From contig NZ_CP116413.1 in the NCBI RefSeq assembly GCF_030064675.1, forward strand, positions 3,070,001 through 3,134,000: a stretch of 64,000 nucleotides of DNA, read 5' to 3'. Of this stretch, positions 1 to 7,900 are shown piece by piece. Position 1 is the first letter of the stretch. Each line of letters opens with the position of its first letter. The notes beneath the pieces are model-generated. The model had not been told where the DNA came from, made no database searches, and saw nothing but the letters and a program-made list of their open reading frames with translations. Position numbers and translations under genes: made by a program. Source of the stretch: Crossiella sp. CA-258035. GTDB lineage: Bacteria > Actinomycetota > Actinomycetes > Mycobacteriales > Pseudonocardiaceae.

Positions 1-27
1 GCGAGACAGGGAACCTTGCCCCCGGTG

Positions 28-1617
28 TCATTGGGCTGACAGGTGGAGTTCCGCCGGGCTGGGTTCGCGGGGCCGGGGGTGGCGCAGCATCGCCAGGTGC
101 TCGGCTGAGGTCAGCGCGGGCGGTCCGGCGGCGGGGGCGTGCGTGGTCCGCCGGGCCGGGGCCGGTGGCGGGGCTGGGTCGGGCGCCGGCGGGGGAGCCG
201 ACGACGCGGAGTGCTTGGCCGCGATCGGCAGCGGCGCGGTGGTGTGGGCCGCGGTCGCCGGGGCCGGATGGGCCGAGACCGCGCGTACCGCAGCCGCATG
301 GGCCGGGACTGAGCGGGCAGGGGACGGATCGGCCGGGACTGAGCTGGCCGGGACCGAGTGGGCCGTAGCGGAATGCGCCGGAACCGAATGCGCCGGGACC
401 GAGTAGTGGGCCGGGGCCGGCGGGATCGGTGCCGCGTGCGCCGGGGGGATCGGCGTGGCTGGGGCGGGGGCGGCCAGGTTCTCCGGGGTGAGCGGGAAGC
501 TGGCGCGGACCACGTAGCCGCCGTCCTCGGTCGGCTGCGCGGTGAGCGTGCCGCCGAGCATGGCCGCCCGCTCGCGCAGGCCCATCAGGCCGTGGCCGCC
601 GGGGGGCAGCGGCGCGAGGCCGTCCTGGGCGCGGGGGCAGGCGTTGCGGATCTCCACGTGCAGGCTGCCCGAGGCCAGGCCCAGGTGCACCGTGACCGGG
701 GCGCCGGAGGCGTGTTTGCCGATGTTGGTCAGGGCTTCCTGCACCGTCCGGTACACCGCGCAGCCCAGCTGCGGGGACACCGGGCCGGGCATCGGGCCCA
801 TGGTCAGCGTGGCCGGCAGGCCGCAGTCGGCGACCAGCTGGGGCACGTCCTCCAGGGTCGGCTGCACGGCTTCGCAGTCCAGGGTGGAGGAGCGCAGCAG
901 GCCGACCAGGTTGCGCAGCTCTTCCAGGGTGCGGTTGGACAGCTTGCGGATGGTCTGCGCGATCTCCTTGGAGTCCGCGTCCTCGGCCACCATCTGCAGC
1001 GCGCCTGCCTGGATCGCGATCAGCGTGACCTGGTGGGACACCACGTCGTGCATCTCGCGGGCCAGCCGGGTCCGCTCCTCGGCGCGCACCGCGTGGTCGT
1101 GCAGCCGCTGCTGCTTCTCCCGGCCCGCGGCCAGCTCGGTCAGCTTGCCGGTCAGCTCGCACCGCGCCCGCACCAGCAGGCCGACGGTGACCGGGGTGCC
1201 GGCCAGTAGCGCGGCGTACAGGGCGCGCAGGAGCGCCTCGTGCGGGGCTACGTCGGGGAAGACCTGCATCGGGCCCAGGGTGAGGCAGCCACCGAAGACC
1301 AGCAGCGCGCCCGCGATGGTCTGCCAGTCCAGCTTGCGCGACCTGGCCACCGTGTACAGCGCGACCACCGCGGCCAGCACGGTGAAGCCCACCACGAGGC
1401 CGGGAATGGTCAGCACCAGCGCGGCGCGCGGGAACTCCCTGCGGAACAGCAGCGCCAGGCAGGCCAGCGCGGGCAGCAGGAACGTGTAGTGCGTCGAGGG
1501 CGCCGTGTTCACCACGACGTCCAGACCCGCCAGGGTGAGCAACCCCAGGTCGGTCAGCGTGCGCCGCAGGCAGCGCAGTCCGTCCGGCCCGCGGTCGCCG
1601 CGGGTTTCCGTGCTCAC
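28..1617 (-). CDS. Sensor histidine kinase, NarL/DesK-type (HisKA_3)
   Basis: Membrane sensor kinase of a two-component system. The N-terminal ~150 residues hold several hydrophobic segments, followed by a HisKA_3 dimerisation helix with the phospho-acceptor motif EMHDVVSH (His near residue 190) and a HATPase_c domain (N-box QEALTNIGKHA, G-box GGHGLMGLRERA). The last ~140 residues are a low-complexity Pro/Ala/His/Ser tail with repeats such as VPAHS, which is unusual for the family. I prefer the GTG start (529 aa), preceded by AGGAC at good spacing; a TTG at 1659 would give 543 aa but sits directly against its purine run. No partner regulator is in the window; bases 1-27 just past the stop contain a purine-rich GGGGGCAAGG, so a cognate response regulator could begin just outside the left edge. 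The signal sensed cannot be read from sequence. Confidence 0.85.
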   Translation of the reverse strand: MSTETRGDRGPDGLRCLRRTLTDLGLLTLAGLDVVVNTAPSTHYTFLLPALACLALLFRREFPRAALVLTIPGLVVGFTVLAAVVALYTVARSRKLDWQTIAGALLVFGGCLTLGPMQVFPDVAPHEALLRALYAALLAGTPVTVGLLVRARCELTGKLTELAAGREKQQRLHDHAVRAEERTRLAREMHDVVSHQVTLIAIQAGALQMVAEDADSKEIAQTIRKLSNRTLEELRNLVGLLRSSTLDCEAVQPTLEDVPQLVADCGLPATLTMGPMPGPVSPQLGCAVYRTVQEALTNIGKHASGAPVTVHLGLASGSLHVEIRNACPRAQDGLAPLPPGGHGLMGLRERAAMLGGTLTAQPTEDGGYVVRASFPLTPENLAAPAPATPIPPAHAAPIPPAPAHYSVPAHSVPAHSATAHSVPASSVPADPSPARSVPAHAAAVRAVSAHPAPATAAHTTAPLPIAAKHSASSAPPPAPDPAPPPAPARRTTHAPAAGPPALTSAEHLAMLRHPRPREPSPAELHLSAQ

Positions 1618-1659
1618 GTTTGTCCTGGGGGCGGCCTGACGCAGGCCGGGCCCGGACAA

Positions 1660-2113
1660 CCTCTTCGTGACCAGAGCAGCACCTCCGAGTCACCCGTCCG
1701 ATCGACCCCACCGTACGGCAGCTTGCTGCCAAAAAACAGAGCCAGTTGACAAGTCTGTCCAGCTTGTCATGATCTGCGGGCAGCTGACTCGGCAGACAGC
1801 CTGGGGACTTGTCAAAGTTTGTCAGATTGACCAAGTCATGCGTGACTACGCAGCGTGTTCCCTGTTCGGCTGCTCGACCGGCTCGTTGCTCCGAACGTGG
1901 GCGTGTCATCAGTTTGACAACTTTGAACCAGTTGTCCGGCCATCGAACGGTCCAGTAACCCCCGCTGTTGACCGGGCAAATGGTACAGACCATTACGTCC
2001 GGTGGCGGTGCCCGGGAAATCGGCACACAGTTACCGCCGTCCGAGGGAACCGACCGGGCCGTTGCCTAGTCTGACCGGGCGACATCGTGGAATGGGGGGC
2101 GAGTGAAAGGTGA
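1660..2113. promoter_or_regulatory. Divergent intergenic region with repeated TTGTCA/TGACAA motifs
   Basis: This 454-bp gap separates the kinase from the type VII-related cluster and has no convincing gene. It carries repeated copies of one hexamer in both orientations: TGACAA at 1747-1752, TTGTCA at 1764-1769, TTGTCA at 1809-1814 and again at 1819-1824 (10 bp apart, one helical turn), and TGACAA at 1915-1920. GACAACT (1916-1922) and AGTTGTC (1930-1936) form a perfect 7-bp inverted repeat with a 7-base spacer. The region is more A+T-rich than its surroundings. Clustering, helical phasing and the inverted repeat suggest operator sites for a DNA-binding protein, perhaps the kinase's partner regulator; the protein is unknown. 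Confidence 0.5.
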
Positions 2114-2608
2114 ATGTTTGTGGACCCCGAAGCGTGGGTAGCGCGCATGGAGCGGGAGAACCGGGCCCGGCTGGCCGCCGTGGACGCGGTCTCCGGTGAA
2201 CTGCAGCAGCTGAGCGGCCGCGCCAGCACCCCGGACGGGAAGATCAGCGTCGAGGTGCACGTCAACGGGACGCTCAAGGACGTGCAGATCCACCCCTCGC
2301 TGGTGGACGCCTCACTGCGCAACCTCGGCCAGCTGCTGGTGCAGCTCGCCCAGCAGGCCCAGGCACAGGCAGGCCGCCAGCTGGAGGAGGTGGTCACGCC
2401 GCTGTTCGGCGACGCCACCCAGACCATGGCCATGCTGCGCGGCTACCTGCCGCCCGCCGAGGACGAGGACGCCCCCGGCCAGCCGGGTCAGCCGCCGCAG
2501 GCCCAGCGGGAACCGAACGCCCCGCCGCGCCCGTCCCAGCCACCGCGGCAGCCGCGGCCGGACCGGGACGAGGACGAGGACGACTTCGGCGGCCCGATCC
2601 TGCGCTGA
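2114..2608 (+). CDS. YbaB/EbfC-like DNA-binding family protein (type VII cluster)
   Basis: A 164-residue protein. Residues ~1-110 resemble the YbaB/EbfC fold: an amphipathic N-terminal helix, a short sheet segment (ISVEVHVNGTLKDVQIHPSL) and a long Gln/Ala-rich helix. The C-terminal ~50 residues are Pro/Gln/Arg-rich and end in an acidic stretch (DEDEDD). In actinomycetes YbaB-like genes often stand at the head of clusters encoding EspC/WXG100-type proteins, as here, so a role tied to type VII secretion rather than nucleoid structure is likely. The ATG is preceded by AAAGGTGA. The gene is the first of three closely spaced plus-strand genes. Confidence 0.7.
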   Translation: MFVDPEAWVARMERENRARLAAVDAVSGELQQLSGRASTPDGKISVEVHVNGTLKDVQIHPSLVDASLRNLGQLLVQLAQQAQAQAGRQLEEVVTPLFGDATQTMAMLRGYLPPAEDEDAPGQPGQPPQAQREPNAPPRPSQPPRQPRPDRDEDEDDFGGPILR

Positions 2609-2645
2609 GCGGGTTCGGCTGGCACACCCACTGGGGAAGGCAGTT

Positions 2646-2954
2646 ATGACGGCTGACAAGTTCACCACCAAGAGCGCCGAGCTGGAGAAGTACGCGGCCA
2701 CCCTCCAGCGCATCGGCGAGGGCCTGTCCGGGCAGGCCACCGCCGCGGCGGGCATCCAGCTGGGCCACGAGGCCTATGGCGTGATCGGCATGCGCTTCGC
2801 CGGCGACCTGAACAAGCAGGCCGCCGAGGCCAGGGCCCAGATCGAGGACGGCGCGCAGGGCCTGCAGGACGTGGCGAAGTCGCTCAAGGACGCCGCGCTG
2901 ACCTACCAGCAAGCGGAGGACGGCATCCGCGACTCCTTCGACGGGAAGAAGTGA
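2646..2954 (+). CDS. EspC/ESX-type secretion target protein
   Basis: A 102-residue helical protein without a signal peptide. Its length and pattern (two long helices, the second ending YQQAEDGIRDSFDG) fit the EspC-like 'type VII secretion target' family common in Pseudonocardiales and mycobacteria, where such proteins act as small secreted partners or chaperones of larger substrates. A YxxxD/E-type signal is visible near the C-terminus (YQQAED). GGGAAGG precedes the ATG. The stop lies 7 bases before the next gene, so the two are almost certainly co-transcribed and the next product is the probable partner. Confidence 0.65.
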   Translation: MTADKFTTKSAELEKYAATLQRIGEGLSGQATAAAGIQLGHEAYGVIGMRFAGDLNKQAAEARAQIEDGAQGLQDVAKSLKDAALTYQQAEDGIRDSFDGKK

Positions 2955-2961
2955 GCTGACG

Positions 2962-4020
2962 ATGGAGTGGTTCTCCAACTTCGACGGCGCGACCAAGTCC
3001 CTGGACGGCTCCGGCGCGATCGGCAGCACCGCGGAGACGGTCTCGGCGCTGGTGCAGGGCGAGTTCCCGGAGGCCGGCGCCTCCGCGGCCGGGCTGGCCT
3101 TCGACGCGGTGGGCGTGGTCATGGACCCGTTCGGCTCGCTGCTGGAGGCCGGGATCGGCTGGGCGATGGAGCACATCGGCCCGCTCAAGGAGTGCCTGGA
3201 CTACGTCAGCGGGGACGACGGCGAGGTCAAGAAGGGCGTGCTGGCCTGGCACAACGTGTCCAAGGAGATCACCGACCTGGCCACCGACACGCGCAACGAG
3301 CTCAACGCGCAGATCGGCGGCTGGAGCGGTGACGCGCAGCTGGCGTTCAAAGAGCAGATGACCATCGTCAACGACAGCCTGCTGGCCATCAGCGGCGAGG
3401 CCAAGGCCACCTCCGAGGCCGCTGGCGGGCTCGGCCAGGCGATGGCCGTGGTGCGCGCGATCGTGCGGGACACCATCTCGATCGTGGTCGCCGAGATCAT
3501 CAAGGCCATGGTCGCGGCCGGCCTGACCGCCTTCTTCACCTTCGGCGCCTCCATCGCCGCCGGGGTGTCCTGGGTGATCGCCAGGGTCGGCATGGCGGTC
3601 TCGAAGATCATGAAGTACTTCACCAAGTTCCTGCGCCTGTGCCAGGGCGTGAACCGGGTGCTGTCCACGATGATCCAGAACATGGCCAAGGCGGCCAGCA
3701 AGATCAAGGGCCTCGGCGGCCTCGGCAAGTACAGCCGCAGCGGCTTCGACCTGTCCAAGAGCGTCAGCAAGACCAACCAGAGCATGTTGCGCGGGCTCAG
3801 AGGCAACAGAGGCGAGCAGATACCCCGGCTGGACGGCCTGAAGGACGACTACGGGCAGGCCGCCGAGTACGGCAAGCAGGTCGGCAAGGAAGTCGGCAAG
3901 GAGTACCTGTGGCAGGCCCCGATCAAGGTCGGCCTTGAGGCGGGCAAGACCGCGGTGAAGGACGACTTCAACCCGGAGAACATCGAGCAGAACGAGAAGA
4001 AGGGCTGGTGGGAGAAGTAG
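2962..4020 (+). CDS. Large WXG-type protein, probable type VII secretion substrate
   Basis: A 352-residue protein with a WxG-type turn (GGWSGDAQ) near residue 115, inside a helical region typical of WXG100-like N-termini. It is followed by a strongly hydrophobic segment (~170-215) and a basic, helical C-terminal third. I see no known catalytic motif, so it could be a pore-forming or membrane-active substrate, or a structural one. It directly follows the small EspC-like gene, matching the small-partner/large-substrate arrangement of type VII loci. No immunity gene follows, because the next gene is convergent, which argues against a classical toxin. Confidence 0.55.
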   Translation: MEWFSNFDGATKSLDGSGAIGSTAETVSALVQGEFPEAGASAAGLAFDAVGVVMDPFGSLLEAGIGWAMEHIGPLKECLDYVSGDDGEVKKGVLAWHNVSKEITDLATDTRNELNAQIGGWSGDAQLAFKEQMTIVNDSLLAISGEAKATSEAAGGLGQAMAVVRAIVRDTISIVVAEIIKAMVAAGLTAFFTFGASIAAGVSWVIARVGMAVSKIMKYFTKFLRLCQGVNRVLSTMIQNMAKAASKIKGLGGLGKYSRSGFDLSKSVSKTNQSMLRGLRGNRGEQIPRLDGLKDDYGQAAEYGKQVGKEVGKEYLWQAPIKVGLEAGKTAVKDDFNPENIEQNEKKGWWEK

Positions 4021-4038
4021 CTCCCAGCCACTGATCCG

Positions 4039-4069
4039 AAGCCCGGTCCGCGCACGCGGACCGGGCTTT
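4039..4069. terminator. Bidirectional hairpin terminator
   Basis: A perfect 14-bp stem (AAGCCCGGTCCGCG and its complement) with a tiny loop ends in AA/TT at both sides. It lies between the convergent type VII-related cluster and the HEPN gene and could terminate both transcripts. Confidence 0.85.
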
Positions 4070-4098
4070 CGTCGATCGTTGCCGGAGATCTCGCTCGG

Positions 4099-4932
4099 CT
4101 AGACGCCGGTCGTCCTTCCCCACTGCTCCAGGTCGTTGAGCGTCGCGACCACCACGTTCCAGGCGATCAGCACGGTGTCCTCCTCCGGCGCGTATCCCTG
4201 GGTCAACTGCTTCTTCGGGTGCACCAGGTTGCGGTGGTGGCGCAGCACGTGCACGTAGTCCACGACGTCAGCCGCGATCCACCCGTTGTCCTTGGCGAGG
4301 TCGATCAGGCTCTCCAGGTGGTCGGTAGGCTTGCGGCCCTGGCCGTCGTGCTGGGCCAGGGCCACGTCGTAGAGCACGCCCTCGAGCACACTGCCGAGCA
4401 TGATGATCGCCGCCGTGCAGGCGCCGGACTTCCAGCAGGTGTGTGCCTCGTCGAGCCGGGACCTGAGCTGCGCGCCGAATGCCGCGTCACTGACGATGTC
4501 GGACAGGCTCGCCAGCAGTTGGACCGGCGCCTGCATCGCCGGTCGGTTCATGGTCGGCGTCTGGGTGATGAGTTCCGGCCTGCTGCCTTTGTAGACCACC
4601 TGGTAGCCCTCGACCGCCAGCAGTTCGTTGAGCTCCTGCAGCACGTGGACCCGCACCTCGTCCTCGTCCAGGTATTCGCGCGGATCGACCAGTCGCAGGA
4701 TGACCTGGCGCAAGGCGTTCGAGTCGCGCCGTCGCCGCTTGAGCGTGTCGGCGACCCAGGCGCGCCGGGCGCCATCGACCTCGCCGACCCTGGCCCAGCC
4801 CGCTGCCTCGAAGAACGAGGTGATCTGGTAGCCGGTCCGGTAGTTGACCGTGGTGTCGTCCCCGCAGATCAGGCCGGCGATCCGGTCCAGGATGTTGTCG
4901 TCGAGTTCGACGCGGATCTCCTCGGCGCTCAC
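4099..4932 (-). CDS. HEPN-like protein coupled to the SF1 helicase-nuclease
   Basis: A 277-residue protein. Its C-terminal half resembles HEPN/DUF4145/Abi-C helical domains: a helix of the form ACTAAIIMLGSVLEGVLYD is followed near residue 230 by RHHRNLVH, which matches the R-x(4-6)-H ribonuclease motif of HEPN proteins. The N-terminal half (residues 1-130) is unassigned. The GTG start at 4932 overlaps the helicase stop as GTGA, so translation is coupled and the pair is stoichiometric. HEPN proteins encoded beside nucleic-acid helicases or nucleases are typically RNA-cleaving effectors in phage defence. Here the function is inferred from motif and context only; no signal peptide or membrane segment is seen. 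Confidence 0.65.
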   Translation of the reverse strand: MSAEEIRVELDDNILDRIAGLICGDDTTVNYRTGYQITSFFEAAGWARVGEVDGARRAWVADTLKRRRRDSNALRQVILRLVDPREYLDEDEVRVHVLQELNELLAVEGYQVVYKGSRPELITQTPTMNRPAMQAPVQLLASLSDIVSDAAFGAQLRSRLDEAHTCWKSGACTAAIIMLGSVLEGVLYDVALAQHDGQGRKPTDHLESLIDLAKDNGWIAADVVDYVHVLRHHRNLVHPKKQLTQGYAPEEDTVLIAWNVVVATLNDLEQWGRTTGV

Positions 4933-7900
4933 AGTCGCTCTCCTTGCTCGGCGTCCGCCGTGTCCTCGGGCAGTTCGATCGGCGTCCAGTCCGGCTGCGC
5001 CCCGGTGGAGGCCGGCACCGGTTTCGGGTGGATGTCGCGTTGTGCCAGGCGTTGCCACAGCGGAGCCAGTCCGCGTTCCGCGTCGAACTCGAACTCGCTC
5101 TCCCGGATGCGCACCACCTCCCAGCCCATCCGGCGCAGTTCCCGGTCCCGGCGGGCGTCCGCGACCTGCTGCTGGGCAGAGGCGTGCCAGCGGTGACCGT
5201 CGCACTCGACGGCCAGTCGGCCGCCGTCGCCGACGACCACCAGGTCAAGGGAGCGGGTGCCGACCTTGAACTGCGGCACCACGTGGTAGCCGCGCTCTCT
5301 GATCCGGCGGAACAACCTCTGCTCGAACAGCGACTCGAACGGCTTGCAGTGCCGGCGCTCGCTGACCGAGTCGAGCTCCGGAGAGGCTCCGTAGACCGAC
5401 GGCGGGTTGAGCATGTAGTTGACCAGCGAGGCCCGCAGGTCCCCGGCCCGGTAGTCGGCAGGCCGGACCGAGGTGAACAGCCACATCTGATCTCGCGCCC
5501 GGCTGGCCGCCACGTTGAAGGTCTGTTGCCACATCGTCGCGGCCTGGACCTGGGGCACCTCGGTGACCACCGTGGAGAGGAAGATGACATCCCGCTCGTC
5601 GCCCTGGAAGTTCGGCGCGGTGCCGACCCGGATGTTGCGGGCCTCGCGTTCCTCCGGCGTGATGGCGGCGTTGATCTCGTGCTCGATGAGCTTGACGTGA
5701 TGGCCGAGACTGCGCAGCACCACCACGCCGAAGGACTTGCCCCGGTAGCGAGGATCCGCAAGGCAGGTGACGAGCTGTTCGACGATCCGCTTGGCCTCCA
5801 CCGGATTCCGCAGTCTGGCTTCCTTTCCTTCTGGGTAGGCACCGGTGACGTGCACGACCTGAAGCGGCTCCAGGTCCCTGGCGGTGCGCTCGCGCAACGG
5901 GACCAATCCTCGGTTGCCTGCGCCGTAGAACTGCTCAGACGACCAGTTGATGATCTCCGGCATGCACCGGAAGTGCTCGCGCAGCCGGACCACCGCGTCC
6001 TTGCCGGAACGGGCGGAGAGCAGGCCGTAGAGGTTGGACTTGGGGCTGAAGTTGAACCGGACCTCCTCCGGAAGCTCGGCCAGGTGTTCTGACATGCGCT
6101 CGAAGACGTTGGCCAGCTTGCCCATCCGGTTGACCCCAGGGGTGCACTGCTTGTCGTCGCCAACGACGATCACGCGCGGTGCCATCCACAGCAGGAACAG
6201 GTGTTCCAGGCCGACCTGGCTGGCCTCGTCCACAATGACGACGTCGAAGGAGTCCCGGTCCGGCGCGATGTTCTCGAGCAGGTTGGGCAACGGCACGACC
6301 CAGGCGGGCACGGCGCTCTTGGCCTTTTCCATCGCGGCCTTGGCCGCGTTCCGGAACTCCCGCACCCTGCTGCCGTGTCCGCCACCGATCTTGCCCATGT
6401 GCTCGCGGTAACTGCGCAAAGCCACCACGTGCGAGTCGGTCATCCGCGCGACACACGCGTGCATGGCCTCCGCGGCGGCGAGCTCCTCCGTGACGTTCTT
6501 CAGCAGGTCTTCGACCTCATCGTGCCGCGAGACGAGTTGGCGTTCCTCGTCGGCGTTGCGCTGGCTGGACACGAACTGCTCGGCCTTGGACCACGCCCAG
6601 GCATCGGGTAGAGCGCGGATCCTGCTGTCCCATTCCTGGTCGGACGCGGTCTGCTCAAGCAGGTCGAGCAGTTGCGGGTGGACGGCGTGCAGCACGCGGG
6701 CGAGCTGAGCCCGCCGTCGTTCCTGGTCCTGTTCGGTACGGGCACGGTCGACTGCGTGGAGACCGGAGTCGTATGCGGCGAGGTCCCGGTTCGCGATCGC
6801 GTCGACCAGCAGACCGAGCTCACCACAGGAGTCCGGGTGCCCGGCCCACTCGCGCACACGCGAAAGCAGTGCGTCCACCTGTGTCCGGGCGCGTTCGAGT
6901 TCGACGTAGTTGAGCGCGGCCGGAGCCGCGTCAAGCACAGCGGTGACGACCTCGATCGTGGACAGGTCCATGGTCAGGCCGCTTCGCCGGAGCAACTCGG
7001 CCGTTCGTTCCCGCAGTGCCACCGCGGCTTCCACGCTGCCCAGCAGGCGTCCGCTGTCGTCGAGCTGGGACAAGGTGTCGGTGATGTGGTCGGTCTCGAT
7101 CGGCACCTTCGCTTCCGCCCATCTGTGCACCAATTGCGTGGCCGCCACCTCTGCTTCGAGCCATTCGAGGGCGACTTCCAGTTCTGGCAAGGCGGTGGGT
7201 GGTCTGCCGTCCACGGCGACGGCGGCCAGGAAGTCGGCCGCCTCCTTCTGCACCGAGGACTTGGGCAGCACCTTCCGCAGTTTCCGGCCCGCGGCCAGAT
7301 GATCCCGCAGGGCATGCCCGGCCTTGAGTAGTCCACGGGCCTTGCCGATGCCCACCGTGCTGATCGGTGCGGTGAGCTCGACGTGGAAGGTGACCCCTCG
7401 CGCCTTGATGCGCTCCTGGAGGCGGTGTGCTTCCTCGCGCACCTGTGACAGGTGTCCCCACAGGCCCGCATGGCGGCCCGCGAACCGGTCACCGAGTGCC
7501 CTGGCGACCCAGTCCGGCATCGGTCCCGCGGTCCGGTCGCGGTTCAGGCCCAGCTCGTGCAGCACCTCGTTCATCTCCTGCCGGACCTGCCGCAGTCCGT
7601 GCAGAACCTCGGTGCCCGCCGCGGCCAGGCGTTGGGTCAGCTCGCTGGTGTCCGTGTGTGCGGTGTCCTGGGCGGTGCGTTCCGCGGCGACCAGCTCTGC
7701 CAAGCCGCCTTGTGCCGGAAGCTCGGCCCGTTCCGGGATTCGTTGTCCGTCTCGTGCCCGCCGAGCCGGACCGTCGGACCGGGTCAGGCGCAGCAGCTCG
7801 ACCAGATCAGGCAGGGTCAGCGGGGGATGGTCGGGCTGCTTGGGATCGACCGGCGGGAACCAACGGTGGGTGGCGGCGTTGTCTTTGACCTCGCGCACGA

